This document shows, in pieces, positions 17,716-28,031 of a DNA stretch of 64,000 nucleotides. The stretch is taken from contig CP007051.1 in NCBI GenBank assembly GCA_000517565.1, forward strand, positions 1,424,849-1,488,848, in the 5' to 3' direction. Below the pieces are notes generated by a model, which saw only the letters and a list, made by a program, of their open reading frames with translations, had not been told where the DNA came from and did no database searches. Position numbers and translations under genes: made by a program. Position 1 is the stretch's first letter. Each line of letters begins with the position of its first letter. This stretch comes from Desulfurella acetivorans A63 (GTDB taxonomy: Bacteria > Campylobacterota_A > Desulfurellia > Desulfurellales > Desulfurellaceae).

Positions 17716-20700
17716 AAATCAATTTGCTCTATTGCCTGTTTAAGCTCTTGTTTGTCCATTGGCTTATAAAACAGATAGCCCTGAAAGTAGTCGCAGTTCA
17801 TTGATTTTAAGGCCTCAAATTGATATTGTGTTTCTACGCCTTCTGCTATGGTTTTTATACCTAGAGAATGGGCTAAATAAATTATAGAGTCTACTATGCT
17901 TTTTGTCTTTGGGTTGTCAAGATCTCTTACAAAAGATATGTCTATTTTTAGTATTTCTACATCTAGGCTTGCTAAGTAGAATAAAGAAGAGTATCCTGTG
18001 CCAAAGTCATCTAAAGAAAATAAGATATTGTTTTCTTTTAGTTCTTTTATGAGTCTTGCAACATACTCAAAGTTGTTTAAGAGGGTTCGCTCTATAATTT
18101 CAAGCTTTATTAAGTTGTTTGGGATATTGTGGTATTTTATGTTTGAGATTAGATTATCGCTTAGGTGTCTTTGCTTTAGGCTTTGAGTTGAGAGGTTTAT
18201 TGATATGGGAACGGGCTTTTTTAGTAACTTTAGGTCTTCTAATACCTGGTCTATGATTAACTCTTGTGCATCTATTATAAGGGAAGTTTGCTCAAGGTAT
18301 TCTATAAACTCAGCAGGTGGAATTATTCTATTATCTTTTTTCCAGCGCATTAGAGCTTCTGCACCTACTATTTTTTGGTTTCTATCCACATAGGGCTGAT
18401 AGTAGGCTATAAACTCTTTCTTTAGCAATGCAAGCTCTAAGTCAGCTTTAAGCTGCAATAATCTTGTAGCATCTTTTTCCAATTCTTTTCTAAAAAAGCC
18501 TATCTGGTTTTCTCCTTTTTCTTTAGCATCAGATAGGGCAATATGGGCTTTGTCTAAAAGACCATCTGGAGTGGTTGCATCTTTTGGAAAAAGACTTAGG
18601 CCAATATTGAACGAGATGGATATACTTTTGTCTTTTGCTTTATAGGGCTTTGTTAACTCTAATAGTAATTTAGATATTACAATTAGTATATCTTCTTCTG
18701 CTTTTAAGTCTTTTAAGAGTAGTCCAAACCTATCTGATTCAAGCTTGGAAACTTTATCATAGGGTCTTAGGTTGTCTGTAAGTCTTTTTGCAATTTGCTG
18801 TAAAATGCTGTTTCCTGTTTCAAAACCAAAGGCTTCATTTATCTTTTTAAAGCCAATAGGGTTTATTATAGCTACTGCACCTATGGTTTTTTCATAAGTT
18901 GCACTTTCTATAAATTGTTCTAATGCTTTCTTAAAAGAATAAATATTAATTAAACCTGTAGCAGCATCATAGTTTAAAAGCTTTTCTAACTCCTGTAAGA
19001 GCTCATCATCTTTTACAATCTCTTTGCCTACCGATATGTAGTGAGTTATTACTTTTTCTTCAAAAAAAGGAGTGAAGTTTGCATAAAAGTCTTTTATAGA
19101 ACCGTTTTTTGTTTTATACTGCATTATGCCATAGTAAACCTCGCCGGATTTTAGTGTATTATAAAAATTCTTTGCAAATTCCTTTGAGTGAGTTTTAGAA
19201 GAAAACACAGAATGGTGTTTACCTAAAAGCTCCTGCCTTGAATATCCTGAGATTTCTGTTGCTTTATCGTTTACATAAACAATATTAAAATTACTGTCTG
19301 TAATTATTACAAACTCAAAGCCAGAGTTTAAAGCACTTAGTGTGATTTGAGAAAACCTATCGTCTTGGAGTTTATCTAATATAAACTCAATCTGGTTTTG
19401 TATTACTCTAAATAGAGAGTAGATTTCTCTGTTAAAGAGGTTAGGCTTGCTAGATTTTATAACTAGAGTACCAATAATCTCATTTTTAGAGACTATGCTA
19501 ATAGCACAGCAAGATTTTATCCCGCAAGAGCTTACTATTTTTTTAAATGGATAAAAGCCATGTGAGTCAATTTCATTTACTAAATAAATGCCTTTTTTCT
19601 TAAAACTTTTTAAAAGAGGTGTATGATAATTTAAAGGCGGATTTTTTTCAATAGACTTAATGAGTATTTTTGCCTTATCTAAATAATTGCTGTATTGGCA
19701 ATCTCTGGCTAAGTGGTGAGCAATCTCGATATTTCCATCATTTTTTAAAGCCACATATGAAATTTCCATATCCAGATTATCTACAATAATCTTTGGCAGG
19801 TTTTGCAAAAACTCTTCTTTGCTTCTTGTCCTAAAAGATAGAAAATTTATCTGGTACAGTGTATTGTATATCTTTGACTTTAACTCAAGCTGATCTTCAT
19901 ACCTTACAAGCTTTGTTACATCCCTTGATAGATCCACAAAACGATAGATTTTCCCATTTTGAATAATGGGTATTATTATTGAATCCAGATAGAATATTGA
20001 GCCGTCTTTTGCTTTATTTACGAATCTGCAAGAACAGATCTCTCCAGATAGTATTTTTTTCCAAAGGTTTTCATAAAAAGCTCTATCGTGATAGCCTGAC
20101 TTAAATACTCTTGGGTTTTTGCCAATTAGTTCATCTTTGGAATAGCCTGAGATTTTACATACCGCATCGTTTGCATCTATTATTGTGCCTTCTTTGTCTG
20201 TTATTACTACCCACTCGTGAGATAGGTTTATTGCTTTATCTAAAACAAGCATGTTTTTTTGAGAATCTATCTTTTCTAAAGCAAACGATAAATCACGCGC
20301 AAGTTCTTCTAATAAATATATGCGGTCTTGGTCAAATGAATTTGAAAGCGTATCGTGAATTAGCATGATGTATACTATTTTGCCTTTTTTTAGAATTGGT
20401 ATGGAACAAGCTGAGTGGATATTGTATTTTTCAAAAAAATCATGCCAATAAGAAGTATATGGCAACTTTGATATCTCTGGGATTAGACTTACCTTTTTTG
20501 TGTGGTAGGCTTTGGATACTGAGCCTTTGCCATAGGGGGTATTTTTATTTACACCTATTGTGATTTTTTTTAATTCTTCTTCTAACTCTTTTGTTTTTGC
20601 CCTTGTGTAGATTTGATTAAAAAGATTATTTTGATCAATATAGCCTACTGCACAGTTTAGATAGCCTACTTCATCAACAATTATATCGCAAGCTTTTTTT

Positions 20701-21146
20701 AAGAGCTCTTTTTCATCATCTGTTCTTACTATTAATTGATTTATCTGGCTTAGAGTAAAAAATAACTTTTCGTATGATTTTTCTTTGGTTTTGTCTAGAA
20801 TCAATACCAACCCAGAAGATTTGTTATTGTATTCTACAGTGTAGGCAAATACAGATACGGGAATTATTGCGTTTGATTTGGATTTAAAATAGTGCTCAGT
20901 AAACTCAACTGAAAACTGCTTTCCCTGGGTGCGCATATGTATTATATTTTCAATTTTTTCCATATCAACCATGTCCGGTGGTAAAAATTCCGTTATTTTT
21001 TTGCCTAAAATCTCTTTTTCTTCTTCAAAATCCAGTAATTTGCAAAACCGTTTATTTGCAAAGACTATTTTGCCTTCTTCCTGATATATAAATACACCAA
21101 ATACAGAAGAGTTTATAATGGCTTGAAAAGTTTGTAATGTGTGCAA
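17712..21146 (-). CDS. Multi-sensor c-di-GMP phosphodiesterase (PAS/GAF with degenerate GGDEF and EAL)
   Basis: A soluble protein of 1144 residues with alternating sensors: PAS (about 8-120), GAF (135-290), PAS (300-415), GAF (425-595), PAS (605-720), then GGDEF (735-890) and EAL (900-1140). The GGDEF site reads LESDRF, so cyclase activity is probably lost. The EAL domain keeps the catalytic set: GAEALMRW, the Glu in EIIERT, DDFGTGYSS and IAEGVET, so c-di-GMP hydrolysis to pGpG is likely. It heads the operon with the cyclase and CZB receptor. The spacer to kdpD (21147-21297) is AT-rich with no gene. Confidence 0.92.
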   Translation of the reverse strand: MHTLQTFQAIINSSVFGVFIYQEEGKIVFANKRFCKLLDFEEEKEILGKKITEFLPPDMVDMEKIENIIHMRTQGKQFSVEFTEHYFKSKSNAIIPVSVFAYTVEYNNKSSGLVLILDKTKEKSYEKLFFTLSQINQLIVRTDDEKELLKKACDIIVDEVGYLNCAVGYIDQNNLFNQIYTRAKTKELEEELKKITIGVNKNTPYGKGSVSKAYHTKKVSLIPEISKLPYTSYWHDFFEKYNIHSACSIPILKKGKIVYIMLIHDTLSNSFDQDRIYLLEELARDLSFALEKIDSQKNMLVLDKAINLSHEWVVITDKEGTIIDANDAVCKISGYSKDELIGKNPRVFKSGYHDRAFYENLWKKILSGEICSCRFVNKAKDGSIFYLDSIIIPIIQNGKIYRFVDLSRDVTKLVRYEDQLELKSKIYNTLYQINFLSFRTRSKEEFLQNLPKIIVDNLDMEISYVALKNDGNIEIAHHLARDCQYSNYLDKAKILIKSIEKNPPLNYHTPLLKSFKKKGIYLVNEIDSHGFYPFKKIVSSCGIKSCCAISIVSKNEIIGTLVIKSSKPNLFNREIYSLFRVIQNQIEFILDKLQDDRFSQITLSALNSGFEFVIITDSNFNIVYVNDKATEISGYSRQELLGKHHSVFSSKTHSKEFAKNFYNTLKSGEVYYGIMQYKTKNGSIKDFYANFTPFFEEKVITHYISVGKEIVKDDELLQELEKLLNYDAATGLINIYSFKKALEQFIESATYEKTIGAVAIINPIGFKKINEAFGFETGNSILQQIAKRLTDNLRPYDKVSKLESDRFGLLLKDLKAEEDILIVISKLLLELTKPYKAKDKSISISFNIGLSLFPKDATTPDGLLDKAHIALSDAKEKGENQIGFFRKELEKDATRLLQLKADLELALLKKEFIAYYQPYVDRNQKIVGAEALMRWKKDNRIIPPAEFIEYLEQTSLIIDAQELIIDQVLEDLKLLKKPVPISINLSTQSLKQRHLSDNLISNIKYHNIPNNLIKLEIIERTLLNNFEYVARLIKELKENNILFSLDDFGTGYSSLFYLASLDVEILKIDISFVRDLDNPKTKSIVDSIIYLAHSLGIKTIAEGVETQYQFEALKSMNCDYFQGYLFYKPMDKQELKQAIEQIDL

Positions 21147-21297
21147 AAAAACCTCGCTTAATTTTGAGTTATATAAGTATTACAATAAGTTTACTTGTCA
21201 CACTGCATAATCTAAAATTACAAAATAACTAAAAAATATTATATATGTTTTTAATTGAAAATCAATATTTACTTGATAATGAGTTATGCTAGATTAA

Positions 21298-23256
21298 TTA
21301 ACTACATCGCATAAGCTTGAGTCTTTCGAGTGCAATTGCTCCAAGATGTGCTATTGCATCTATTGCAACTGTCTGGTCAATTGTTACGGGTTTGTTTAGT
21401 TGTTTTAAGTTTATAGCGATTACACCAAATACACCGTTTGTTGTAATCATCGGTATATAAAGTGCGGTAGCATTTGAAATTGTATCTGTTCCAAAGCCTG
21501 CATTTTTTTTATTGATAAAAGACCAATTAGCTATACCTAAAGTTTCTGAGTTAATTTCAAAATCTTTAGTTTTTGCTCCAACCTTTAATTTATTGTTTTC
21601 ATCAGCAATAAATATAGCGGCTTCAACATTAAATAACTTTTTTATGTGATTTATTAAAATGGATAAAACCTGTTCTTTTGTGCTTGCCATAACAAGATTA
21701 TTGCTTAACTCATAAAGACTTAATTCTCTAAGCTGGCTTTCTTTTAACAGATTTACCTTAGTTTTAAGCTTTGTTGCAAGTACAGAAATAAAAACAATAA
21801 CGACAACATAAACCAAAAAAGAAATTAAATAGTTAAAATTTGAAATATAAAATGTGTATTGGGGTGGTATAAAGAAAAAATCAAATACTAAAACACTAAT
21901 AACTATTGAAACAATCACTGCAGGTATTTCAAAAATTAAAGCATTTAATACTAAAGCAGCTAAAAATATAGACATCAAACTTGAGTGATTTAAGTGATTT
22001 TTTAAAATCAAACTTAGCAGTGTAACAGCACCAATGTTTATAGTAGAATATAAATAATCTTTTATATTTTTAATGCCATACTTTTTCTTTTTTAAAAATT
22101 CTTGAGGTTTTTTATCTTTTGGGGCAATCAAATACACATCAATAAATTCAGTTTGCATAATCAATTTTTCTGGTATAGTTGGTGAAAACATACTAAATTT
22201 GCGTGGTTTTCCTATAACAATTTTTGTAACGTTTTGAGATTTAGCATAATTGACTATTTCTGTAGTTATATCATCACCTTTAATCCAAACAATTTGGCCA
22301 CCTAAACTTCTTACTAAATCAAAAGCCTTATTTAACCATGCCTTTTCTTGATCTGTAAAGTATTGATTTTTTTGCGTTTCAACGTGAACTGCTATCCATT
22401 GAGCATCTATTTCTGTTGCAAATCTATATGTAGCTCTAACAAGCTGCTCTGCATAAGGACTAGCAAATATCCCAACAAGTACTTTTTCTTTGACTGCCCA
22501 AGGTCCTGCTATAGCGTGTTGTTTCATATATGAGCGCATTTTTCCATCAACGCTATCTGCTACAATCCTTAAAGCAATCTGTCTTAATGCAAGCAAGTTA
22601 CCTGATCTAAAGTACTTTCCAATGGCCGCTTGAGCCATATCCCTTACATAAACTTTGCCTTCGTGAAGTCTTTTTAATAGTTCTTCTGGTGTTAAATCCA
22701 CAAGCTTTATCTCGCTTGCTTGCTCTATAAATTTATCTGGCACTGTTTCTTTGATGGCTATATTTGTTATTTGATAGACCAAATCATTTAGACTCTCTAT
22801 ATGCTGAACATTTAGAGCAGTATATACATCTATACCGGCATTTAAAATTTCTTCTACATCTTGATAGCGCTTTACATTTTTAAAATTAGGTGGATTTGTA
22901 TGGGCAAGCTCATCAATTATTACTAATTGGGGCTTGCGCTGTATAATTTTTTCAAAATTAACTTCTTTTAGTTTAAGGCCTTTGTAATCAACAATTAAAG
23001 GCTCTATAACTTCAAGTCCTTCAAGAAGCTTTTCAGTTTCAACCCTTCCATGCGTTTCTGCATATCCTACTACAACATCTATACCTTCTTTTTTTCTTAA
23101 ATGAGCATCTGAAAGCATTGTGTATGTTTTACCAACGCCTGGCGCATACCCTAAATATATGGTAAGTTTTCCTTTTTTTTGCTCAGATGCTTCCTGTTGC
23201 TTTGCAACTTCTAATAATTCTTCTGGAGACGGTCTTTTTATATCATTTTCCTGCAT
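21298..23256 (-). CDS. kdpD: KdpD-like sensor without histidine kinase module
   Basis: A 652-residue protein with the input half of KdpD: the KdpD N-terminal domain with Walker A GYAPGVGKT (residues 36-44) and Walker B LVIIDELAH (112-120), a universal-stress-protein domain (about 255-375), four membrane segments (about 400-500) and a GAF domain (about 515-650). It stops there, where a full KdpD (near 890 residues) would continue with HisKA and HATPase. No kinase remnant and no kdpE follow. In Staphylococcus aureus the KdpD USP domain binds c-di-AMP, so a direct regulatory role on KdpABC is conceivable. It overlaps kdpC by 14 bases. Confidence 0.9.
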   Translation of the reverse strand: MQENDIKRPSPEELLEVAKQQEASEQKKGKLTIYLGYAPGVGKTYTMLSDAHLRKKEGIDVVVGYAETHGRVETEKLLEGLEVIEPLIVDYKGLKLKEVNFEKIIQRKPQLVIIDELAHTNPPNFKNVKRYQDVEEILNAGIDVYTALNVQHIESLNDLVYQITNIAIKETVPDKFIEQASEIKLVDLTPEELLKRLHEGKVYVRDMAQAAIGKYFRSGNLLALRQIALRIVADSVDGKMRSYMKQHAIAGPWAVKEKVLVGIFASPYAEQLVRATYRFATEIDAQWIAVHVETQKNQYFTDQEKAWLNKAFDLVRSLGGQIVWIKGDDITTEIVNYAKSQNVTKIVIGKPRKFSMFSPTIPEKLIMQTEFIDVYLIAPKDKKPQEFLKKKKYGIKNIKDYLYSTINIGAVTLLSLILKNHLNHSSLMSIFLAALVLNALIFEIPAVIVSIVISVLVFDFFFIPPQYTFYISNFNYLISFLVYVVVIVFISVLATKLKTKVNLLKESQLRELSLYELSNNLVMASTKEQVLSILINHIKKLFNVEAAIFIADENNKLKVGAKTKDFEINSETLGIANWSFINKKNAGFGTDTISNATALYIPMITTNGVFGVIAINLKQLNKPVTIDQTVAIDAIAHLGAIALERLKLMRCS

Positions 23257-23824
23257 AGTCTTTTTCCATTTTTATTAATGCTAAATTCAGTTCTAAAACA
23301 TTAACCCTATCATGACCCAAAAAACCCAATTGCCTTTTTTTGATATGTTTTGAAACTAATGATTTTAAAACATTCTGCGGTATGTGAGTATACATAGATA
23401 TTCTAGGAATTTGAGAATAAGCAGCCTGAGGTGTAATATCAGGGTCCAACCCACTCCCAGAACCCAGCACCAGAGATGATGGTATTTGCCCTTTGAAGTC
23501 ATTTTTTCTTAAATAAACTATTCTTTCTTCAACACGTTTAACAAGTATCTGGTTTGTTGGACCAAGATTTGATCCACCACTACTCAAAGCATTGTATGGA
23601 AAATCATCAGTTGAAGATGGTCTTGACCAGAAAAGACCTGGGTTTTGAAATGGTTGACCTATAAGTTTTGAGCCTACAGGTTTATTTTCAATATATATAA
23701 GGCTTCCATTGACCTGGCTTTTAAATACAAGCTGACCAATGCCTGTAACGATTAAAGGATATACAACACCGGTTATTATAAATAAAAATGCAAAGACTAT
23801 AAGGCCACTTTTTAAATTTTTCAT
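23243..23824 (-). CDS. kdpC: Potassium-transporting ATPase subunit C
   Basis: KdpC of 193 residues, the single-span inner-membrane subunit that stabilises the KdpFABC complex and assists ATP binding. It has one N-terminal transmembrane helix (about 7-29), then the typical SRPSSTDDFPYNALSSGGSNLGPTN block (hallmark of the family, about residues 66-90, with the SSGGSN core) and GSGLDPDITPQAA. I chose the ATG at 23824; a GTG three codons earlier overlaps the GAGG ribosome-binding site. Spacing to kdpB is 10 bases. Confidence 0.96.
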   Translation of the reverse strand: MKNLKSGLIVFAFLFIITGVVYPLIVTGIGQLVFKSQVNGSLIYIENKPVGSKLIGQPFQNPGLFWSRPSSTDDFPYNALSSGGSNLGPTNQILVKRVEERIVYLRKNDFKGQIPSSLVLGSGSGLDPDITPQAAYSQIPRISMYTHIPQNVLKSLVSKHIKKRQLGFLGHDRVNVLELNLALIKMEKDYAGK

Positions 23825-23834
23825 ATCATACACC

Positions 23835-25895
23835 TCAATGTATTATGCTTAGAATTACATAAATCAATTTTATAGCTAAAAACGGTAATACTAAGCCACC
23901 ACCACCATATATAAGCAAATTATATATCAGTAATTTTTCTGCTGGCATAGGTTTATACCATACACCTTTTAATGCAAGTGGTGTAAGTAAAGGAATTATA
24001 ATGGCATTAAATATAACAGCAGACAAAATTGCAAGATATGGATTAGCCAAATGCAAAATATTCAATACATTAAGCTGTGGGTATATTGCAACTACAGCAG
24101 CTGGTATAATTACAAAATACTTAGCTATATCATTTGAAATACTGAATGTAGTTAAAGCTCCTCTTGTCATCAAGATGTGTTTTCCTATATCAACTATGTC
24201 TAATAGTTTTGTAGGGTTCGAATCTAAATCAATAACATTTGCAGCTTCACGTGCAGCTTGCGTACCTGTATTCATTGCAACAGCAACATCAGCCTGGGCC
24301 AAGGCAGGAGCATCGTTTGTACCATCGCCAGTCATCGCAACCATCAAACCCTGAGATTGATACTCTCTAACAAGTCTTAATTTATCTTCTGGCTTTGCTT
24401 CAGCTAAAAAATCATCAACACCCGCTTCTGCTGCAATTGTAGCTGCTGTAAGTGGATTATCACCAGTTATCATAACAGTTTTTATACCCATTTTTCTAAG
24501 CTGGGCAAATCGCTCTTTAATACCTTTTTTTAGAATATCTTTTAAATTTACAACGCCTACTATATCATTATCTAAAGTAACAACTAGAGGTGTCGCACCC
24601 TGCTTTGATACTTTTTCAACAATAGATTCAAGATTGTCAGGAATTGTACCGCCATTTTCCAGTATGTAAGCTTTTATTGATTCATAAGCACCTTTTCTAT
24701 ACTTGTGATTTTCAATATCTACACCACTCATTTTTGTACTTGCACTGAATGGTATGATTTTTGTTTGTTGTGAAAGCGACTGGGCTCTTAAGTTATATTT
24801 TCTTTTTGCCAACACAACTATGCTTCTGCCTTCCGGTGTTTCATCACCGATAGAAGCATAAAGCGATATTTTGGCGCATTCTTCTTCTGTGTGGTTGCCA
24901 ACAGGTATAAATTCTGCTGCTTGTCTGTTGCCAAGTGTAATTGTCCCAGTTTTGTCTAACAAAAGCACATTTACATCTCCAGCAGCTTCAACAGCTTTGC
25001 CGGATAATGCCACTACATTTTTTCTAAATAACCTATCCATACCAGCAATACCGATTGCAGGCAAAAGAGCTGCAATTGTTGTTGGGGCAAGGCAAACAAA
25101 TAATGCAATCAAAACCACGAATGACACAGGCTCTCCATGCCCTGAAGAGTTAACAGCATAGACTGACAAAGCTCTGAGGTTAATAACAACAAGTAAAAAT
25201 ACAACGGTCAATGATACAAGTAATACTTCAAGCGCAATTTCATTTGGCGTTTTTCTGCGTTTTGCCCCTTCTACCATTGTAATCATTCTATCCAAAAATG
25301 TCTCGCCGGGGTTGGTGGTTATCTTTACTATAATGGAATTTGCCACTACTTTTGTACCGCCTGTTACTGCACTTCTATCTCCACCTGCTTCCCTTATAAC
25401 CGGTGCAGATTCACCGGTTACAGCAGACTCATTAACAAGTGCTGCACCAGCTACTATTTCACCATCGCTTGGTATTAACTCATTTTCTTTTACCAATACT
25501 AAATCATCTTTTTTTAGCTGGGTAGAAGGTATATCTGTGTATTCACTATCAAATTTTGCCTCTTTAAGTTTATGAGCTGTAATCTGAGTTTTAGTTTTTT
25601 TCAAAGACTCTGCACGCGCTTTACCTCTGCTTTCTGATAAGCTTTCTGCAAAATTTGAAAAAATAACCGTAAACCACAACCACAAAGAGACCCAACCTGT
25701 AAACCAGTAGGGTCCACTTTTTAAACCTGAAATTTCTAGTATAAATTCTATTGTTGTTAAAATACTGCCAATTTCTACAGCCAGCATTACAAGGTTGGAT
25801 TTTAACTCCATAGGGTTTAATTTTTTTAAAGCATTTATTAGTGCAGTTTTTATTAATTCTGGGTTGTATATTGATGTAGTTTTCTTTTGTTCCAT
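23835..25895 (-). CDS. kdpB: Potassium-transporting P-type ATPase subunit B
   Basis: The 686-residue catalytic subunit that hydrolyses ATP to power high-affinity K+ uptake. The phosphorylation site DKTGT (in [13 protein letters not shown], about residue 310), the actuator motif TGESAPV and the hinge [20 protein letters not shown] are all present. The TGES serine is the residue inhibited by phosphorylation in E. coli KdpB. I start at the ATG at 25895, eight bases after GAGG; the GTG three codons upstream lies within that site. It follows kdpA by one base. Confidence 0.97.
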   Translation of the reverse strand: MEQKKTTSIYNPELIKTALINALKKLNPMELKSNLVMLAVEIGSILTTIEFILEISGLKSGPYWFTGWVSLWLWFTVIFSNFAESLSESRGKARAESLKKTKTQITAHKLKEAKFDSEYTDIPSTQLKKDDLVLVKENELIPSDGEIVAGAALVNESAVTGESAPVIREAGGDRSAVTGGTKVVANSIIVKITTNPGETFLDRMITMVEGAKRRKTPNEIALEVLLVSLTVVFLLVVINLRALSVYAVNSSGHGEPVSFVVLIALFVCLAPTTIAALLPAIGIAGMDRLFRKNVVALSGKAVEAAGDVNVLLLDKTGTITLGNRQAAEFIPVGNHTEEECAKISLYASIGDETPEGRSIVVLAKRKYNLRAQSLSQQTKIIPFSASTKMSGVDIENHKYRKGAYESIKAYILENGGTIPDNLESIVEKVSKQGATPLVVTLDNDIVGVVNLKDILKKGIKERFAQLRKMGIKTVMITGDNPLTAATIAAEAGVDDFLAEAKPEDKLRLVREYQSQGLMVAMTGDGTNDAPALAQADVAVAMNTGTQAAREAANVIDLDSNPTKLLDIVDIGKHILMTRGALTTFSISNDIAKYFVIIPAAVVAIYPQLNVLNILHLANPYLAILSAVIFNAIIIPLLTPLALKGVWYKPMPAEKLLIYNLLIYGGGGLVLPFLAIKLIYVILSIIH

Positions 25896-25896
25896 A

Positions 25897-27618
25897 TTAT
25901 GCACCTCTTAACATTAAAATATTTTCCAAAAATGGACCTAATGCTAAAGCTGAAAAAAATGTTAAAGCACCCACAATCAATATTACAAGAATAAGCCATA
26001 CCATAAAAGGCACTTTATCTGTAGGAAGCGTACCAACGCTTGGCGGAGTATATTTCTTTTGGGCTAAAGCACCACTCATATATATAATTGCCACTGCCGG
26101 GATGTATCTGCCAATAAGCATAGCAATCGCTGTTGTGATATTATAAAAAACTGTATCTGCATTTAATCCTGCAAAAGCACTTCCATTGTTGTTTGCAGTA
26201 GATGCAAAAGCGTATAGTATCTCACTTAAACCATGTGGACCAGGGTTTAGGATTGAGCTTACACCGGCTTTTGTAATAAAAGCAATAGTTGTAAAAATAA
26301 GTACTAATATACCAGATGTTAGAGCAACAATTATTGCCATCCACATTTCTTTTACTTCTATCTTTTTACCTAGAAACTCCGGAGTACGCCCAATCATCAA
26401 ACCAGCCACAAAAACTGCTATAATGATAAAAGCTATCATAGTGTAAAGACCGGAGCCAACACCGCCAAAAACAACTTCGCTTAACAGCATAAGTACAGTC
26501 GGTACCATTCCAGATATAGGTAAAAGTGAATCGTGCATTGCATCAACAGCACCACACGCTACAGCTGTTGTAGTAGTTGCAAACAAAGATGTGCCACCTA
26601 TGCCAAACCTTACTTCTTGACCTTCAATATAGTGGCCTGTAACACCAAGACGTGATATTAGGGGATCATTTCCTAAAGAAGAAGTGTATTCTATACCCAA
26701 AAAAACAACAAACATTGTTAACATAACAAGGTAAATTGCCCAACCTTGCTTTTTATTTTTTATCATAGACCCAAAAGTGTATGTTAAAGCTGCAGGTATT
26801 AAAATAATTAAAAAAGCTTCAAAAAAATTTGTGAAACCGTTTGGGTTTTCAAAAGGATGCGCAGAATTTGCACCAAAAAAACCGCCTCCATTTGTTCCAA
26901 GTAGCTTAATAGCTTCTTGAGATGCAACTGGACCCATTGGTAAAATTTGATGGCTTACTACCTTGCCTGCATTGATGTAGGGTTCTAAAAGCTGCACCGT
27001 TTTATAGCTACTAAAGTTTTGTATAACACCCTGACTCATTAAGATAACAGCAGCTAATACTGATAAAGGCAGTAAAATATAAAGAGTTGTCCTTACTGAG
27101 TCTACCCAGAAATTGCCAAGATTTGTCGTTTGTTTTCTTGTAAAACCTCTTATCAAAGCCAGCAAAACAACTATGCCTGTAACAGCTGAAAGAAAATTTT
27201 GCACTGCAAGACCAAGCATTTGAGTGAAGTAGCTTGCTGTATTTTCTCCAGAATAGGCCTGCCAGTTTGTATTTGTTATAAAACTCACAGCTGTATTAAA
27301 GGCTAAATCTAGATTAAATCCTTTAAAATGTTGGGGATTTAAAGGTAAAAATTGTTGTAAAACTAAAATTAAAAATAAAACCACAAAACCTATGGCGTTA
27401 AAAATCAACATAGAAATTGCAAATTCTTTCCAATTCATCTCGTAGGTTTCGTCAATATTGGCAATTTTATAAATGAAAATCTCAATTGGCCTAAAAACTA
27501 ATGATAATACAGTTTTTTCTCCATTGAATACATTTGCCATGTAAGAGCCTAATGGCTTTACCAGAAGGCTTACAAGCACAATAAAAACTAAAAATTGTAT
27601 AATGTCGCTAATAGGCAT
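25897..27618 (-). CDS. kdpA: Potassium-transporting ATPase subunit A
   Basis: A 573-residue, ten-span, Trk/Ktr-like K+ channel subunit of KdpFABC. The selectivity-filter regions are recognisable (for example [11 protein letters not shown] and [18 protein letters not shown]). ATG 27618 has GGAGGAG directly upstream. An in-frame extension to 27732 runs into the leader RNA and is rejected. It is first in the operon; I find no kdpF between the riboswitch and kdpA, only a 22-codon frame ([12 protein letters not shown]...) without a membrane segment. Control by the upstream c-di-AMP riboswitch is likely. Confidence 0.96.
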   Translation of the reverse strand: MPISDIIQFLVFIVLVSLLVKPLGSYMANVFNGEKTVLSLVFRPIEIFIYKIANIDETYEMNWKEFAISMLIFNAIGFVVLFLILVLQQFLPLNPQHFKGFNLDLAFNTAVSFITNTNWQAYSGENTASYFTQMLGLAVQNFLSAVTGIVVLLALIRGFTRKQTTNLGNFWVDSVRTTLYILLPLSVLAAVILMSQGVIQNFSSYKTVQLLEPYINAGKVVSHQILPMGPVASQEAIKLLGTNGGGFFGANSAHPFENPNGFTNFFEAFLIILIPAALTYTFGSMIKNKKQGWAIYLVMLTMFVVFLGIEYTSSLGNDPLISRLGVTGHYIEGQEVRFGIGGTSLFATTTTAVACGAVDAMHDSLLPISGMVPTVLMLLSEVVFGGVGSGLYTMIAFIIIAVFVAGLMIGRTPEFLGKKIEVKEMWMAIIVALTSGILVLIFTTIAFITKAGVSSILNPGPHGLSEILYAFASTANNNGSAFAGLNADTVFYNITTAIAMLIGRYIPAVAIIYMSGALAQKKYTPPSVGTLPTDKVPFMVWLILVILIVGALTFFSALALGPFLENILMLRGA

Positions 27619-27739
27619 AAACTCCTCCTTTTTGCTAAATCTTAAAGATATAATAATATCACACAATGGCAAATTTAAAAGACGTGTTCGCGTAACCTTC
27701 TTTTCGAAGGTTTTTAAATATAAACATAACACACCCCAT

Positions 27740-27860
27740 AAAAGTCTACGAGGTTAGCTGACGGGCTCGAGCTTATGAGTGCTCTATCCTTACAAATAAG
27801 GAATTCGCCCCATTACAATTGGGTCCCCCGCGCTTTGCAAATAGCAAAGCTTCGACTATT
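27740..27860 (-). ncRNA. c-di-AMP riboswitch (ydaO/yuaA class) upstream of kdpA
   Basis: On the minus strand the conserved blocks occur in order: a variable stem GCTTTGC/GCAAAGC (27832-27850), CGCGGGGGACCC (27821-27832), GGGGCGAATTCC (27800-27811), a GAGCCCG segment, and the signature CGTCAGCTAACCTCGTAG (27746-27763). Closing stem P1 pairs AATAGTC (27854-27860) with GACTTTT (27740-27746), with one T-T mismatch. This class binds two c-di-AMP molecules and usually turns genes off. The expression platform is unclear: a 7-bp hairpin AACCTTC/GAAGGTT follows (27695-27713) without a clear U-run. About 120 bases separate the aptamer from kdpA. Confidence 0.93.
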
Positions 27861-28031
27861 AATATTCCTTCTAACATTTATTTTTCAAAAAGTCAAGCAT
27901 AAAATTTTCTATATATAAGAAGCTTTGTAAAACTATAATTGACTTTTAAATAAAAAATATTAATATAAACATAATGAAAAAATTATTTATTTAAGGTTCA
28001 ATACAATGAATTTTCACAAAGAGGCAAATTA

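Noticed and set aside
27619..27732. N-terminal extension of KdpA by 38 codons
   Set aside because: It runs up against the c-di-AMP riboswitch; ATG 27618 has a strong GGAGGAG site and the family's usual N-terminus.
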